A DNA stretch of 64,000 bases from Bacillus sp. FSL K6-3431 (GCF_038002605.1 NZ_JBBOCT010000001.1:3410001-3474000), one strand, 5' to 3'. Counted from the stretch's first letter, positions 1 through 8,941 are shown. The notes: generated from the sequence alone by a model not told the origin. Numbers and translations are program-made.

Positions 1-462
1 CCGGGAGCAAAAATCGGGCGTCGATTTTTTATTGATCATGGTATGGGTGTTGTTATCGGTGAAACATGTGAAATTGGAAATAATGTAACTGTTTTTCAAG
101 GTGTGACACTCGGAGGAACAGGTAAAGAAAAAGGTAAGAGACATCCAACAATCGAGGACTTTGCATTAATAGCCACGGGAGCCAAAGTGCTTGGAAATAT
201 TGTCATTGGAGAAAACTCTAAGGTGGGCGCAGGTTCCGTGGTATTAAAAAATGTGCCACCAAATTCAACGGTAGTAGGAATCCCTGGTCGAGTGGTCATT
301 CAAAATGGAATAAAAATGAATAGAAAACTGGATCATAATAATTTGCCTGACCCGGTTTCCGATAGGTGTTCGGAAATGGAAAACGAAATCTCTAAGTTAC
401 AGGCGGAACTCGAAAGTTTAATAGGAAAAGGAGAACAAGAAGATGGCAATCAAAATTTATAA
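1..462 (+). CDS. cysE: Serine O-acetyltransferase, 3' part (gene starts before the window)
   Basis: CysE acetylates L-serine with acetyl-CoA, the first step of cysteine synthesis in the cytoplasm. The frame is open from base 1 and enters in the left-handed beta-helix, with the active-site stretch [13 protein letters not shown] and the hexapeptide repeats ending in GIPGRVV. A charged C-terminal tail ([17 protein letters not shown]) follows, of the kind seen in Bacillus CysE. The start codon lies upstream of the window. The last 20 bases overlap cysS, as in the Bacillus gltX-cysE-cysS operon. A T-box that would normally control the operon is not in view. Confidence 0.96.
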   Translation, partial: PGAKIGRRFFIDHGMGVVIGETCEIGNNVTVFQGVTLGGTGKEKGKRHPTIEDFALIATGAKVLGNIVIGENSKVGAGSVVLKNVPPNSTVVGIPGRVVIQNGIKMNRKLDHNNLPDPVSDRCSEMENEISKLQAELESLIGKGEQEDGNQNL

Positions 463-1840
463 TACATTATCCCGAAAAAAAGAAACCTTTGTACCGCTAG
501 AAGAAGGCAAGGTTAAGATGTATGTATGTGGTCCAACCGTTTACAACTATATTCATATTGGGAACGCTAGACCTGCTATTGTCTTTGATACAGTTCGCCG
601 CTATTTGGAATATAGAGGTTATGATGTGAATTATGTATCTAATTTTACTGACGTAGACGATAAATTAATCCGTGCTGCTAATGAACTTGGAGAGGAAGTG
701 CCTACGGTTGCGGAACGATTTATCGAGGCCTTCTTTGATGATGTAACCTCACTTGGATGTAAGGAGGCTAATCTTCATCCGCGAGTTACAGAAAATATGG
801 ATGTTATTATTGAGTTTATTGCGACGTTAATAGAAAAAGGATTTGCGTATGAATCTGCGGGTGATGTATATTACAGAACGAGAAAATTTAATGAATACGG
901 AAAATTGTCACAGCAATCGATTGATGATTTAAAAGTAGGTGCGCGTATTCAAACCGGTGAGAAAAAAGAAGATGCGCTCGATTTCACCTTATGGAAAGCA
1001 GCGAAAATTGGTGAAATTTCATGGGATAGCCCATGGGGCGAGGGAAGACCAGGTTGGCATATTGAATGCTCCGCAATGGCGCGAAAGTATTTAGGAGACA
1101 CGATTGATATCCATGCGGGAGGGCAGGATTTAACATTTCCGCATCATGAAAATGAAATTGCACAATCAGAAGCGCTGACAGGGAAAACCTTTTCCCGCTA
1201 TTGGATGCATAATGGTTATATTAATATTGATAATGAAAAAATGTCTAAATCATTAGGGAACTTTGTTCTTGTACATGACATAATTAAACGTCATGATCCG
1301 CAAGTGTTACGATTTTTCATGCTTTCGGTTCATTATCGTAATCCAATCAACTACACCGAGGAATTATTATCCCATGCAGGCGCTGGACTAGAACGACTTA
1401 AAACATCCTATCAAAACTTACATTATCGTATGAATGCCAGTTCTAATTTAGCAGAAGACCAGGAGAAATGGGAAAAGGTAATATCGGAACTAAAAGCAAC
1501 TTTTGTACGAGGGATGGATGATGACTTTAATACTGCAGATGGTATTTCTGTGCTTTTTGAACTTTCTAAACAAGCAAATTACTATTTAATGGAAAAGAAC
1601 ACGTCAGATAGTGTGATTCAATTGTTTTTGCGTGTTTTTGAGGAGTTATTTTCAGTCCTCGGTTTGCAACTTGAAGAGGAAGAATTACTGGACGAAGAGA
1701 TTGATCAGTTAATCGAGCAACGTCTTGATGCAAGGAAAAATCGCAACTTTCAATTGGCCGACCAAATTAGGGATCAGCTAAAGGAGTTAAATATAATCCT
1801 AGAAGATACACCTCAAGGTACGAGATGGAAGCGAGGGTGA
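443..1840 (+). CDS. cysS: Cysteinyl-tRNA synthetase
   Basis: Class I aminoacyl-tRNA synthetase that charges tRNA-Cys. The 465-residue length is normal. The zinc ligand Cys29 is visible, as are the HIGH-type motif HIGN near residue 38 and the KMSKS loop near residue 266. The C-terminal helical anticodon-binding region ends at the stop. The start is fixed by AAAGGAGAA just upstream and by the family N-terminus [14 protein letters not shown]. It overlaps the end of cysE, so the two products of cysteine metabolism are co-transcribed and probably translationally coupled. Confidence 0.98.
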   Translation: MAIKIYNTLSRKKETFVPLEEGKVKMYVCGPTVYNYIHIGNARPAIVFDTVRRYLEYRGYDVNYVSNFTDVDDKLIRAANELGEEVPTVAERFIEAFFDDVTSLGCKEANLHPRVTENMDVIIEFIATLIEKGFAYESAGDVYYRTRKFNEYGKLSQQSIDDLKVGARIQTGEKKEDALDFTLWKAAKIGEISWDSPWGEGRPGWHIECSAMARKYLGDTIDIHAGGQDLTFPHHENEIAQSEALTGKTFSRYWMHNGYINIDNEKMSKSLGNFVLVHDIIKRHDPQVLRFFMLSVHYRNPINYTEELLSHAGAGLERLKTSYQNLHYRMNASSNLAEDQEKWEKVISELKATFVRGMDDDFNTADGISVLFELSKQANYYLMEKNTSDSVIQLFLRVFEELFSVLGLQLEEEELLDEEIDQLIEQRLDARKNRNFQLADQIRDQLKELNIILEDTPQGTRWKRG

Positions 1841-1844
1841 TCTC

Positions 1845-2267
1845 ATGTATCCTTTAGGGAAAATGATAGATTATAAACAATTAAATAGCTTAGCGCTTGC
1901 ATATATGGGTGATGGTATTTATGAAGTGTATATTAGACAATACCTTCTGGAAACTGGTAAAACAAAACCAAATCGACTTCATCGCGAAGCTACACGATAT
2001 GTCTCTGCCAAAGCCCAAGCATCTATCCTCAGAAAAATGGTGGAAGATAAATTTTTAAGTGAAGAAGAATTAGTCATTATGAAACGTGGTCGGAATGCGA
2101 AATCAGGAACCGTTCCTAAAAATACTGATGTCCAGACTTATCGATATAGCACCGCGTTTGAGGCGGTGCTTGGTTGGCTATACTTGGCGAATAATGTAGA
2201 ACGAATGACGGAAATCATCGAAATGGCAATACAAATTGTCGACAGTAGAGGAGTGGAAACAAGATGA
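1845..2267 (+). CDS. mrnC: Mini-ribonuclease III (23S rRNA maturation)
   Basis: MrnC is an RNase III-fold enzyme without a dsRNA-binding domain that trims the ends of 23S rRNA precursor in Bacillus. The 140-residue protein carries the catalytic helix [16 protein letters not shown] and the family stretch [21 protein letters not shown]. The chosen ATG has GAGGGTGATC before it; an internal ATG at 1863 is possible but has a poorer site. It lies 4 nt after cysS and its stop overlaps the rlmB start in ATGA, the usual Bacillus arrangement. Confidence 0.95.
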   Translation: MYPLGKMIDYKQLNSLALAYMGDGIYEVYIRQYLLETGKTKPNRLHREATRYVSAKAQASILRKMVEDKFLSEEELVIMKRGRNAKSGTVPKNTDVQTYRYSTAFEAVLGWLYLANNVERMTEIIEMAIQIVDSRGVETR

Positions 2268-3007
2268 GTGAAGAATGGATTGCGGGGAAAAACCCAGTAA
2301 TTGAAGCATTGAAATCGGAACGAGATATGAATAAAATTTGGATTTCAGAGGGATCGCAGAAGGGGCAAATGCAAGTGATTATCAAGCTTGCTAAAGAGCG
2401 GAAAGTCCTCGTTCAATTTGTACCGAAACAAAAAATCGATCAGATGAGTAAGGAAAATCACCAAGGGGTTATTGCGCAGGTTGCTGCTTATGAATATGCG
2501 GAAATAGATGATTTATTTAAAAGAGCTGCTGAGAAGGGAGAGGATCCTTTTTTTCTTATATTAGATGAGTTAGAGGACCCTCATAATCTTGGATCTATTT
2601 TAAGATCAGCTGATGCAGCAGGTGTTCATGGCATAATTATACCTAAGCGTCGAGCTGTAGGACTTACTGCAACGGTTGCTAAACTGTCGACAGGTGCGAT
2701 TGAGTACGTACCTGTTGCTAGGGTGACTAATATTGCGAGAACGATTGATGATATAAAAGAGCGTGGAGTATGGGTGTTTGGTACAGATGCAAAGGAAAGT
2801 CAGGACTATCGAACGATGGACAGTACTCTTCCGCTAGCAATCGTAATTGGCAGTGAAGGAAAGGGGATAGGTCGTTTAATAAGAGATAAATGCGATTTCC
2901 GTATTCATTTGCCGATGGCAGGGCATGTGACATCACTAAATGCTTCAGTTGCCGCCGCATTGCTTATGTATGAGGTACATCGTAAACGCCACCCGTTAGA
3001 GGGTTAA
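2264..3007 (+). CDS. rlmB: 23S rRNA 2'-O-ribose methyltransferase, SpoU/TrmH family
   Basis: SPOUT-class methyltransferase expected to 2'-O-methylate G2251 of 23S rRNA. The N-terminal substrate-binding domain starts [12 protein letters not shown]. The catalytic knot domain shows the three SpoU motifs: [31 protein letters not shown] and [15 protein letters not shown]. Length 247 residues is normal. It overlaps mrnC by 4 nt and is followed at once by yacP, so it belongs to the same transcript. Confidence 0.95.
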   Translation: MSEEWIAGKNPVIEALKSERDMNKIWISEGSQKGQMQVIIKLAKERKVLVQFVPKQKIDQMSKENHQGVIAQVAAYEYAEIDDLFKRAAEKGEDPFFLILDELEDPHNLGSILRSADAAGVHGIIIPKRRAVGLTATVAKLSTGAIEYVPVARVTNIARTIDDIKERGVWVFGTDAKESQDYRTMDSTLPLAIVIGSEGKGIGRLIRDKCDFRIHLPMAGHVTSLNASVAAALLMYEVHRKRHPLEG

Positions 3008-3008
3008 T

Positions 3009-3518
3009 ATGAATATCCTTTTAGTTGATGGTTATAACATCATCGGTGCATGGCCTGAGCTTGTCAGTTTGAAAAATAAAGATCTTTCTGCTGCTCGTGA
3101 CCGATTAATTGAAATCATGGGTGAATATCAAGGTTATACTGGATTTAAAGTAATTATTATTTTTGATGCCTATGAAGTAAGAGGGCTCGAGAAAAGGTAT
3201 AGTAATTACAAAGTAGAAGTGATTTTTACTAAGGTAGAAGAAACTGCAGACGAACGGATCGAAAAATTGGCGATCGAGCTGAATAATATTAGAACACAAG
3301 TTTACGTTGCTACATCTGATTTCACAGAGCAATGGGCAATATTTGGACAAGGTGCGCTGAGAATATCAGCGCGCGAATTGTTAATTGAAGTGGAAAATGT
3401 AGAGCGGAAAATAATCGGTCGTGTCGTAAAAACAAGGGAAAATGCACCGACAGTTAAAATTCCATTAAGTAAAGAAGTTGCCGAAACTTTTGAAAAATGG
3501 CGACGTGGACAAAAATGA
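3009..3518 (+). CDS. rae1: NYN-domain endoribonuclease Rae1 (YacP)
   Basis: 169 residues with the PIN-like NYN fold: ILLVDGYNIIGAW at the N-terminus and acidic residues in the YVATSDFTEQ region, which together form the metal site. B. subtilis Rae1 cuts mRNA in the ribosomal A site; function here is by homology. The ATG follows rlmB by one base and uses a GAGGG site inside the end of rlmB. The stop lies 70 nt before the proposed sigH start, with the sigH promoter in between. Confidence 0.9.
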   Translation: MNILLVDGYNIIGAWPELVSLKNKDLSAARDRLIEIMGEYQGYTGFKVIIIFDAYEVRGLEKRYSNYKVEVIFTKVEETADERIEKLAIELNNIRTQVYVATSDFTEQWAIFGQGALRISARELLIEVENVERKIIGRVVKTRENAPTVKIPLSKEVAETFEKWRRGQK

Positions 3519-3522
3519 GTAG

Positions 3523-3552
3523 TTGACGCTTGAAAATTCTGTCATGTATAAT
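3523..3552 (+). promoter_or_regulatory. Sigma-A promoter of sigH
   Basis: TTGACG at 3523-3528 and a perfect TATAAT at 3547-3552, separated by 18 nt. Transcription would start near 3559, about 30 nt before the GTG at 3589. B. subtilis sigH is driven by sigma-A and repressed by AbrB; no AbrB site can be read reliably from sequence. Confidence 0.8.
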
Positions 3553-3588
3553 GAACTTTATCTATTGCTTGTAAGGGCGGGGATTACA

Positions 3589-4239
3589 GTGATCTCGAAT
3601 ATCAAATTAGAGGATGACATTAGGTACGAATTAGTCGAAGATGAAAAGCTAGTTGAACTGGTCCATGAAGGGGAAAGCGATGCACTAGATTATCTCATTA
3701 AAAAATATCGTAATTTTGTCAGAGCTAAAGCCCGATCATACTTTTTGATCGGTGCAGATAGAGAAGATATTGTACAAGAAGGCATGATTGGACTTTATAA
3801 AGCAATTCGTGACTATAAAGGAGACAAGCTTGCTTCGTTTAAGGCTTTTGCCGAACTCTGCATCACGAGGCAAATTATTACCGCAATCAAGACAGCCACC
3901 CGTCAAAAGCATATTCCACTCAATTCGTATGTATCCTTAGACAAGCCTATTTTTGATGAAGAATCAGACCGAACGTTAATGGACGTTATCTCGGGATCAA
4001 AAATATTAAATCCTGAAGAGTTGCTAATTAACCGTGAAAAATTTTCTAGCATCGAAGGGAAGATGGTCGAGTTATTAAGCGACTTGGAAAGAGAAGTTCT
4101 TTCTCTTTATCTAGACGGACGTTCTTATCAGGAAATTTCTGAAATGCTAAATCGACATGTGAAGTCTATTGACAATGCATTACAAAGAGTGAAACGTAAG
4201 CTTGAGCGCTATTTAGAAATCAAGGAATTCACTGTCTAA
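3589..4239 (+). CDS. sigH: RNA polymerase sigma-H factor
   Basis: Sigma-H directs early sporulation, competence and stationary-phase genes. Region 2 carries the near-invariant DALDYLIKKYRNFVRAKARS and REDIVQEGMIGLYKAIRDYK; region 4 carries YQEISEMLNRHVKSIDNALQ. I place the start at GTG 3589, giving 216 residues like the usual 218. A longer in-frame TTG at 3523 coincides with the -35 box of the promoter and so cannot be in the mRNA. The ribosome site is GGGCGGGGA. Function and sporulation context are by family. Confidence 0.95.
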   Translation: MISNIKLEDDIRYELVEDEKLVELVHEGESDALDYLIKKYRNFVRAKARSYFLIGADREDIVQEGMIGLYKAIRDYKGDKLASFKAFAELCITRQIITAIKTATRQKHIPLNSYVSLDKPIFDEESDRTLMDVISGSKILNPEELLINREKFSSIEGKMVELLSDLEREVLSLYLDGRSYQEISEMLNRHVKSIDNALQRVKRKLERYLEIKEFTV

Positions 4240-4334
4240 TAATAAACCTTATTGACAGAAAGAAAGTTCCATGATACTTTTTATAGGATATTCAAACAAA
4301 TTTAGATGAAATAAAAAGAGCAGGTGCGATAAAG

Positions 4335-4484
4335 GTGAAGAAAAGAATCTCTTTGGCTTGTGCAGTCTGTGGTTCACGCAATTATTCAACTGATGGAAGA
4401 TCCGCATCGACAGTAAAGCGGCTAGAAATCAAAAAACATTGCAAACGCTGCAACGCACATACGATGCATAAAGAAACAAAATAA
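4335..4484 (+). CDS. rpmG: 50S ribosomal protein L33, zinc-binding form
   Basis: 49 codons from GTG 4335: [16 protein letters not shown] at the N-terminus, then [15 protein letters not shown]. Two CxxC pairs (CAVC and CKRC) make this the zinc-binding C+ form of L33. GTG is preceded by GCAGGTGCGATAAAG. It sits between sigH and secE; at this position B. subtilis 168 is reported to carry a disrupted L33 gene (rpmGC), whereas here the frame is intact. The sequence is too short for most gene finders. Confidence 0.9.
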   Translation: MKKRISLACAVCGSRNYSTDGRSASTVKRLEIKKHCKRCNAHTMHKETK

Positions 4485-4534
4485 TTTTATTTATTCGTGA
4501 TTATCATTTTTATACAATTGTTGGAGGTACGTCC

Positions 4535-4720
4535 ATGACAAGCTTAACTCAATTTTTTCACAATGTAAGCTCAGAAATGAGAAAAGTAAGCTGGCCGAAG
4601 CGAAAGGAACTAACTAATTATACTATTACAGTTATAACAACTGTTGTTATATTAGCCTTGTTTTTCGCGATAGCTGACCTAGGAATATCAAAAGTGATCC
4701 GCTTTTTATTGGATTTATAG
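4535..4720 (+). CDS. secE: Preprotein translocase subunit SecE
   Basis: 61-residue single-span SecE. It has the amphipathic helix with SSEMRKVSWPKRKEL and one membrane segment (TITVITTVVILALFFAIADL). It clamps SecY in the translocon. It lies just upstream of nusG as in other Firmicutes, but a terminator-like hairpin and 250 nt separate them here. The start has TTGGAGGTACG before it. Confidence 0.95.
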   Translation: MTSLTQFFHNVSSEMRKVSWPKRKELTNYTITVITTVVILALFFAIADLGISKVIRFLLDL

Positions 4721-4805
4721 ATAATAAACAGCTTATTTTAACCTACATGCTTGTATAATATGCATCCTTACATGGTATAATAAAAGTTAAATAAAAATAT
4801 TTTAC

Positions 4806-4830
4806 AAAAGCCCGGTCATCGGGTTTTTTC
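4806..4830 (+). terminator. Terminator-like hairpin after secE
   Basis: AAAGCCCG, a short loop, then CGGGTTTTTTC. The stem is short (about 5 strong pairs plus A-U pairs) but is followed by a clear U-run. It may only partly end transcription before nusG. Confidence 0.6.
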
Positions 4831-4837
4831 ATTTGGT

Positions 4838-4935
4838 TAAAGAAAGTGAAACGAATAAGCGAATGTCGCCTAAGCCCACCGCATTACATAGCATTATGGA
4901 TGCTTAAGATCTCCGCGGGAGCTAGACGAATGAAA
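4838..4935. repeat. Candidate dispersed intergenic hairpin element
   Basis: The 140 nt between the secE terminator and nusG has no coding potential. It holds arms GCCTAAGC and GCTTAAG around a loop, then CTCCGCGGGAG. The pattern looks like short repetitive hairpin elements I associate with Bacillaceae intergenic regions. Repetition can only be shown with the full genome. Confidence 0.25.
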
Positions 4936-4970
4936 TAGTATGGGGAGGGAAGGACGAAGAGTCCTAGTAA

Positions 4971-5504
4971 ATGGAGAAAAACTGGTATGTAGTCCATACG
5001 TATTCTGGATACGAAAATAAAGTAAAAGCAAACCTTGAAAGACGTGTAGAGTCAATGGGTATGCAGGATAAGATTTTTCGTGTCATTGTCCCGGAAGATG
5101 AAGAGACTGATATTAAAAATGGAAAAAAGAAAATAGTAAAGAGGAAGGTATTTCCTGGGTATGTTTTAGTAGAAATCATTATGACAGATGATTCTTGGTA
5201 TGTTGTGCGTAACACACCAGGTGTGACAGGGTTTGTCGGATCATCAGGCTCTGGTTCTAAGCCTACTCCTATGCTGCCTGAAGAAGCTGAGTTTATTTTG
5301 AAGCGGATGGGAATGCAAGAACAGCGTGCTGAAGTAAACTTTGAACAAGGTGAGACGGTAACGGTTAATGAAGGGCCGTTTGCTAACTTCACAGGTAAGA
5401 TTGAAGAGATGGATATTGACAAAGGAAAAGCGAAAGTAATGGTTAATATGTTCGGGCGCGAAACTCCTGTTGAACTAGACTTTTCGCAAATTGATAAAAT
5501 ATAA
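4971..5504 (+). CDS. nusG: Transcription termination/antitermination factor NusG
   Basis: 177 residues: the NGN domain starts EKNWYVVHTYSGYENKVKAN and the KOW domain holds EGPFANFTGKIEEMD. In Bacillus NusG promotes RNA polymerase pausing and couples to termination. The start matches the family N-terminus exactly. The strong GGGGAGGGA site ends about 20 nt upstream, farther than usual, and a small hairpin (AGGAC/GTCCT, 4951-4965) fills the gap, probably shortening the effective distance. Confidence 0.96.
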   Translation: MEKNWYVVHTYSGYENKVKANLERRVESMGMQDKIFRVIVPEDEETDIKNGKKKIVKRKVFPGYVLVEIIMTDDSWYVVRNTPGVTGFVGSSGSGSKPTPMLPEEAEFILKRMGMQEQRAEVNFEQGETVTVNEGPFANFTGKIEEMDIDKGKAKVMVNMFGRETPVELDFSQIDKI

Positions 5505-5604
5505 TTTGAAACAACTTGAAATCTTAGGCTATTAGTGTTAAAATTTTTAGGTCAGTAGGTCTCAATACGAGTGACTGTACAATATATAATGATTTTCTAT
5601 TCAT

Positions 5605-5650
5605 AGGTTGAGTGGGAGGGGAAAACCCTATTACCACATCACGGACTTAA
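5605..5650 (+). promoter_or_regulatory. rplK leader hairpin, candidate L1-binding site
   Basis: GTGG (5612-5615) pairs with CCAC (5634-5637) and an inner AGGG/CCCT stem closes a GAAAA loop, leaving an asymmetric TATTA-type internal loop. This resembles the L1 target of the 23S L1 stalk and of L11-operon mRNAs. A TATAAT-like -10 lies at 5585-5590, without a good -35. The related motif before rplA supports an L1 role. The assignment is inference. Confidence 0.5.
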
Positions 5651-5663
5651 GGAGGTGTGTCTC

Positions 5664-6089
5664 GTGGCTAAAAAAGTTATCAAGCTTGTAAAATTGCAAA
5701 TTCCCGCTGGCAAAGCGAACCCGGCTCCACCAGTTGGACCGGCACTTGGTCAAGCAGGTGTAAATATCATGGGATTCTGTAAGGAGTTTAACGCTCGTAC
5801 AGCGGACCAAGCAGGACTAATTATTCCTGTTGAAATCACTGTATTTGAAGACCGTTCTTTTACATTCATCACAAAAACTCCGCCTGCAGCTGTTCTTCTT
5901 AAAAAAGCAGCTGGTATTGAATTGGGTTCTGGTGAACCGAATAAAAAGAAGGTTGCGGTTGTTAAACGCGACAAAGTACGTGAAATCGCTGAAACAAAAA
6001 TGCCTGACCTAAACGCAGCTAGCGTTGAAGCGGCTATGCAAATGGTAGAAGGCACTGCGCGCAGCATGGGAATCACAATCGAAGACTGA
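5664..6089 (+). CDS. rplK: 50S ribosomal protein L11
   Basis: 141 residues, the usual length. N-terminal [20 protein letters not shown] is the thiostrepton-region signature; the C-terminal domain binds the GTPase-associated 23S rRNA and is needed for RelA activation. I use GTG 5664 with AAGGAGGTG before it. An in-frame GTG at 5655 lies inside that ribosome site and would add three residues (MCL) not found in the family. Confidence 0.97.
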   Translation: MAKKVIKLVKLQIPAGKANPAPPVGPALGQAGVNIMGFCKEFNARTADQAGLIIPVEITVFEDRSFTFITKTPPAAVLLKKAAGIELGSGEPNKKKVAVVKRDKVREIAETKMPDLNAASVEAAMQMVEGTARSMGITIED

Positions 6090-6149
6090 TCCCTTGTGTA
6101 AAAAGAAGTTGTTTGTTGGAGGGAGGCTGCGATAGTGTCGGCCTTCCTT

Positions 6150-6182
6150 TATTCGTGGGAGGTTATTCCGCTAAAACCACAT
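6150..6182 (+). promoter_or_regulatory. rplA leader, second candidate L1-binding motif
   Basis: GTGG at 6155-6158 and CCAC at 6177-6180 frame GAGG-TTATT-CC. This repeats the layout of the rplK leader motif (GTGG-GAGGG ... CCC ... CCAC-AT). Just upstream, GGGAGGC...GCCTTCCTTT (about 6121-6150) can form a weak terminator-like hairpin. Together they could limit rplA expression when free L1 builds up. The inner stem is only 2 bp, so the call is tentative. Confidence 0.35.
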
Positions 6183-6199
6183 TACAGGAGGAAATTAAA

Positions 6200-6892
6200 A
6201 TGGCTAAAAAAGGTAAAAAGTACACAGAAGCTTTAAAGCTTGTAGACCGCTCAAAAGCATACTCTGTAGAAGAAGCAATTGAACTTGTAAAGAAAACGGA
6301 TTATACAAAATTCGATGCTACTGTTGAAGTGGCAGTTCGTCTTGGAGTAGATCCTAAAAAAGCTGACCAACAAATTCGTGGGGCAGTTGTACTTCCAAAC
6401 GGTACTGGTAAAACGCAACGTGTACTAGTATTTGCTAAAGGCGAAAAACTTAAAGAAGCAGAAGCTGCTGGTGCGGATTACGTTGGAGATGCAGAATATA
6501 TTAACAAAATCAATCAAGGTTGGTTTGAATTTGATGTAATCGTAGCTACTCCAGATATGATGGGTGAAGTTGGTAAGCTTGGTCGTACACTTGGACCAAA
6601 AGGCTTAATGCCGAATCCTAAGACTGGTACTGTAACTTTTGATGTAACGAAAGCAGTGAATGAAATTAAAGCTGGTAAAGTTGAATACCGTTTAGACAAA
6701 GCTGGAATCATTCATGTGCCAATTGGTAAAGTTTCTTTCGACGAAAGCAAACTAGTTGAAAACTTTAGCGTTATTTTAGATACATTGAATAAAGCGAAAC
6801 CTTCTGCAGCGAAAGGTACTTACATGAAGAACGTTACAGTGACTTCTACTATGGGACCTGGCGTGAAAGTTGACCCATCATCTAGTATCTAA
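6200..6892 (+). CDS. rplA: 50S ribosomal protein L1
   Basis: 230 residues starting [20 protein letters not shown], with the L1 signature around [20 protein letters not shown]1 forms the mobile stalk at the ribosomal E site and often autoregulates its own operon. ATG 6200 has ACAGGAGGAAA. An in-frame upstream start at 6113 would add 29 residues translated from the leader hairpins and is rejected. Confidence 0.97.
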   Translation: MAKKGKKYTEALKLVDRSKAYSVEEAIELVKKTDYTKFDATVEVAVRLGVDPKKADQQIRGAVVLPNGTGKTQRVLVFAKGEKLKEAEAAGADYVGDAEYINKINQGWFEFDVIVATPDMMGEVGKLGRTLGPKGLMPNPKTGTVTFDVTKAVNEIKAGKVEYRLDKAGIIHVPIGKVSFDESKLVENFSVILDTLNKAKPSAAKGTYMKNVTVTSTMGPGVKVDPSSSI

Positions 6893-6898
6893 AAAAAA

Positions 6899-6927
6899 TT
6901 GACAGTTAGTGTATCATTTGATACAAT
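6899..6927 (+). promoter_or_regulatory. Sigma-A promoter for rplJL
   Basis: Perfect TTGACA (6899-6904), 17-nt spacer, TACAAT (6922-6927). It begins 7 nt after the rplA stop and feeds the L10 leader, so rplJ-rplL can be transcribed independently of rplKA. Confidence 0.85.
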
Positions 6928-6949
6928 TCTATCTGTTGTAAATTATAAA

Positions 6950-7077
6950 AAACATTTGTACCGTAGACAGCAGGGGCATAAAGCTTAATAACCTGCCGAG
7001 GTCATTGCGATATAAATCATCTGATTTGAAGGATGAGCGCATGAAACCTCCATGTCTATAAAATGTGGGGGTTTTTT
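6950..7077 (+). promoter_or_regulatory. L10 leader RNA with attenuator
   Basis: The leader between the rplJ promoter and gene contains the typical stretch CAGGGGCATAAAGC...ACCTGCCGAGGTCATTGCGATA and ends in an intrinsic terminator: AAACCTCCA (7044-7052) pairs with TGGGGGTTT (7066-7074), then U-run. The known family L10_leader binds the L10(L12) complex and represses rplJL when L10 is in excess. Confidence 0.85.
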
Positions 7078-7120
7078 GTTGGTATAAATGTCCATTTAAA
7101 AGGTTTTAGGAGGTGTAAAG

Positions 7121-7618
7121 ATGAGCAAAGTGATTGAAACTAAAAAACAAGTTGTAAATGAAATCGCTGAAAAGCTAAAAACAAGCGTTTCTACAGTAGT
7201 TGTGGACTACCGTGGGTTGAACGTTGCTCAATTAACAGAACTTCGTAAACAGCTTAGAGAAGCGGGAATCGATTTTAAAGTTTATAAAAACTCTATGACT
7301 CGTCGTGCTGCTGATGATGTAGAATTATCTGGTCTTAACGAAGTATTAACTGGACCGAATGCAATTGCATTCAGCGCGGATGATGTTGTAGCTCCAGCTA
7401 GAATTTTGAATAACTTCGCGAAAGCAAACGAAGCTCTTGAAATTAAAGCGGGTGTGATCGAAGGAAATATCGCGACAGTGGAAGAAGTGAAAGCATTAGC
7501 TGAACTTCCATCACGAGAAGGGTTACTTTCTATGTTGCTTAGCGTTCTTCAAGCTCCTGTTCGTAATCTTGCTCTTGCTACAAAAGCAGTTGCGGATCAG
7601 AAAGAAGAAAGTGCATAA
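7121..7618 (+). CDS. rplJ: 50S ribosomal protein L10
   Basis: 165 residues. The N-terminal rRNA-binding domain contains [20 protein letters not shown] and the C-terminal helix carries the L7/L12 dimers that recruit translational GTPases. ATG 7121 follows TTAGGAGGTGT. It is made 47 nt upstream of rplL under the shared L10 leader. Confidence 0.97.
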   Translation: MSKVIETKKQVVNEIAEKLKTSVSTVVVDYRGLNVAQLTELRKQLREAGIDFKVYKNSMTRRAADDVELSGLNEVLTGPNAIAFSADDVVAPARILNNFAKANEALEIKAGVIEGNIATVEEVKALAELPSREGLLSMLLSVLQAPVRNLALATKAVADQKEESA

Positions 7619-7664
7619 TCTTAGATTCTAAAAAAACAAATAATATTAATGGAGGAAATATATC

Positions 7665-8027
7665 ATGACTAAAGAACAAATCATCGAAGCTGTCAAAGAA
7701 ATGACAGTTCTTGAACTAAACGATCTAGTTAAAGCAATTGAAGAAGAATTTGGTGTAACTGCTGCTGCTCCTGTAGCTGCTGCTGGTGCTGCTGCGGGTG
7801 AAGCTGCTGCAGAACAAACTGAATTTGATGTAGTGCTTACAAGCGCTGGTTCATCAAAAATTAAAGTTATCAAAGTTGTTCGTGAAATCACTGGTCTTGG
7901 CTTGAAAGAAGCAAAAGAACTTGTTGACAACGCTCCGAAAGCAGTTAAAGAAGGCGTATCTAAAGATGACGCTGAAGAAGTTAAAGCTAAACTTGAAGAA
8001 GTTGGCGCTGGCGTAGAAGTTAAGTAA
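7665..8027 (+). CDS. rplL: 50S ribosomal protein L7/L12
   Basis: 120 residues with the three normal parts: an N-terminal dimerisation helix ([20 protein letters not shown]), an alanine-rich hinge (residues about 36-50) and the C-terminal factor-binding domain ([20 protein letters not shown]). It is the multi-copy stalk protein that activates EF-Tu and EF-G. Followed by an intrinsic terminator. Confidence 0.97.
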   Translation: MTKEQIIEAVKEMTVLELNDLVKAIEEEFGVTAAAPVAAAGAAAGEAAAEQTEFDVVLTSAGSSKIKVIKVVREITGLGLKEAKELVDNAPKAVKEGVSKDDAEEVKAKLEEVGAGVEVK

Positions 8028-8041
8028 TTACTATGTGAATT

Positions 8042-8076
8042 AAAAGCTCGCTGATTATCCGGCGGGCTTTTTTTCG
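8042..8076 (+). terminator. Intrinsic terminator of rplJL
   Basis: AAAGCTCGC and GCGGGCTTT (one G-U pair) close a loop of about 10 nt and are followed by seven T. Confidence 0.85.
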
Positions 8077-8169
8077 CTCATTGATAGCGGATTATAAAAA
8101 AGATCTGTTATGAAAAGATAATTGCGGTAGGAAAGATTTCTTTTTTTTAACTCGGGGAGGTGGACTCTC

Positions 8170-8772
8170 TTGTCTGATCATTATTATTCACACACTCCTA
8201 AGGTTGCGAGTGAGCCGAAATACTGGGATGCTGAATTGCGCGATCACACGTTTCGATTCAAAACGGACCAAGGTGTTTTTTCCAAAAAGGAAGTAGACTT
8301 TGGATCGCGTTTCTTAATTGAAAAGTTTGAGATGCCCAAAGTAGAGGGTCCTCTACTAGATTTAGGGTGTGGCTATGGTCCAATTGGTCTTAGTCTTGCA
8401 AAAGGTTTTCCAAGTAGAGAACTTCATTTAGTGGACGTGAATGAAAGAGCACTTGCACTTGCGCGGGATAATGCAGTGTTGAATGCAATTGAAAATATTG
8501 AAGTGTATGAAAGTGATCGCTTTGATGGAATTGATGTAAAAGAATTTGCAGCTATTTTAACTAACCCACCAATTCGGGCTGGAAAGCAAGTTGTTCATGA
8601 TATCTTAGAACAAAGCTTTCAATATTTAATCCCTGGGGGCGAACTATGGGTTGTCATTCAAAAAAAACAAGGTGCGCCATCAGCGCAAGCGAAATTAGAG
8701 GAAATTTTCGGACGTGTAGAGATCGTGGCGAAAAGAAAAGGCTACTATATTCTTAAAACATCAAAATATTGA
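8170..8772 (+). CDS. Class I SAM-dependent methyltransferase, RsmC/YbxB type
   Basis: 200 residues with the SAM motif I LLDLGCGYGPIG (about residue 58) and the rRNA base-methylase motif IV NPPIRAG near residue 135. B. subtilis carries the homologue ybxB at exactly this site, between rplL and rpoB. The family includes RsmC, which methylates 16S G1207, but Bacillus YbxB specificity is not something I can confirm from sequence. TTG 8170 is used with GGGGAGGTGG before it. Confidence 0.88.
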   Translation: MSDHYYSHTPKVASEPKYWDAELRDHTFRFKTDQGVFSKKEVDFGSRFLIEKFEMPKVEGPLLDLGCGYGPIGLSLAKGFPSRELHLVDVNERALALARDNAVLNAIENIEVYESDRFDGIDVKEFAAILTNPPIRAGKQVVHDILEQSFQYLIPGGELWVVIQKKQGAPSAQAKLEEIFGRVEIVAKRKGYYILKTSKY

Positions 8773-8908
8773 CTCTTTAAAAACCTTGTGATAGCATTGT
8801 AAGATGCGAATATAGTGTTTTAACTTCATCCTAAACTATTCCTAATGAGTATGGAATATGGATAAGTTGGAAAAGATTATATAATATATAGTAATTATTG
8901 TAAGAAAT

Positions 8909-8941
8909 GTGGTTTTTAAAAGAAAAACCATTTTTCTTTTT
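8909..8941 (+). terminator. Intrinsic terminator before rpoB
   Basis: TGGTTTTT-AAAAG-AAAAACCA hairpin followed by TTTTTCTTTTT. It separates the methyltransferase gene from rpoBC. A TATAAT-like box lies upstream at 8880-8885 with no good -35, so the rpoB promoter cannot be placed firmly. Confidence 0.75.

Noticed and set aside
3523..3588. N-terminal extension of sigma-H
   Set aside because: It overlaps the promoter -35 and -10 boxes and is not in the family.
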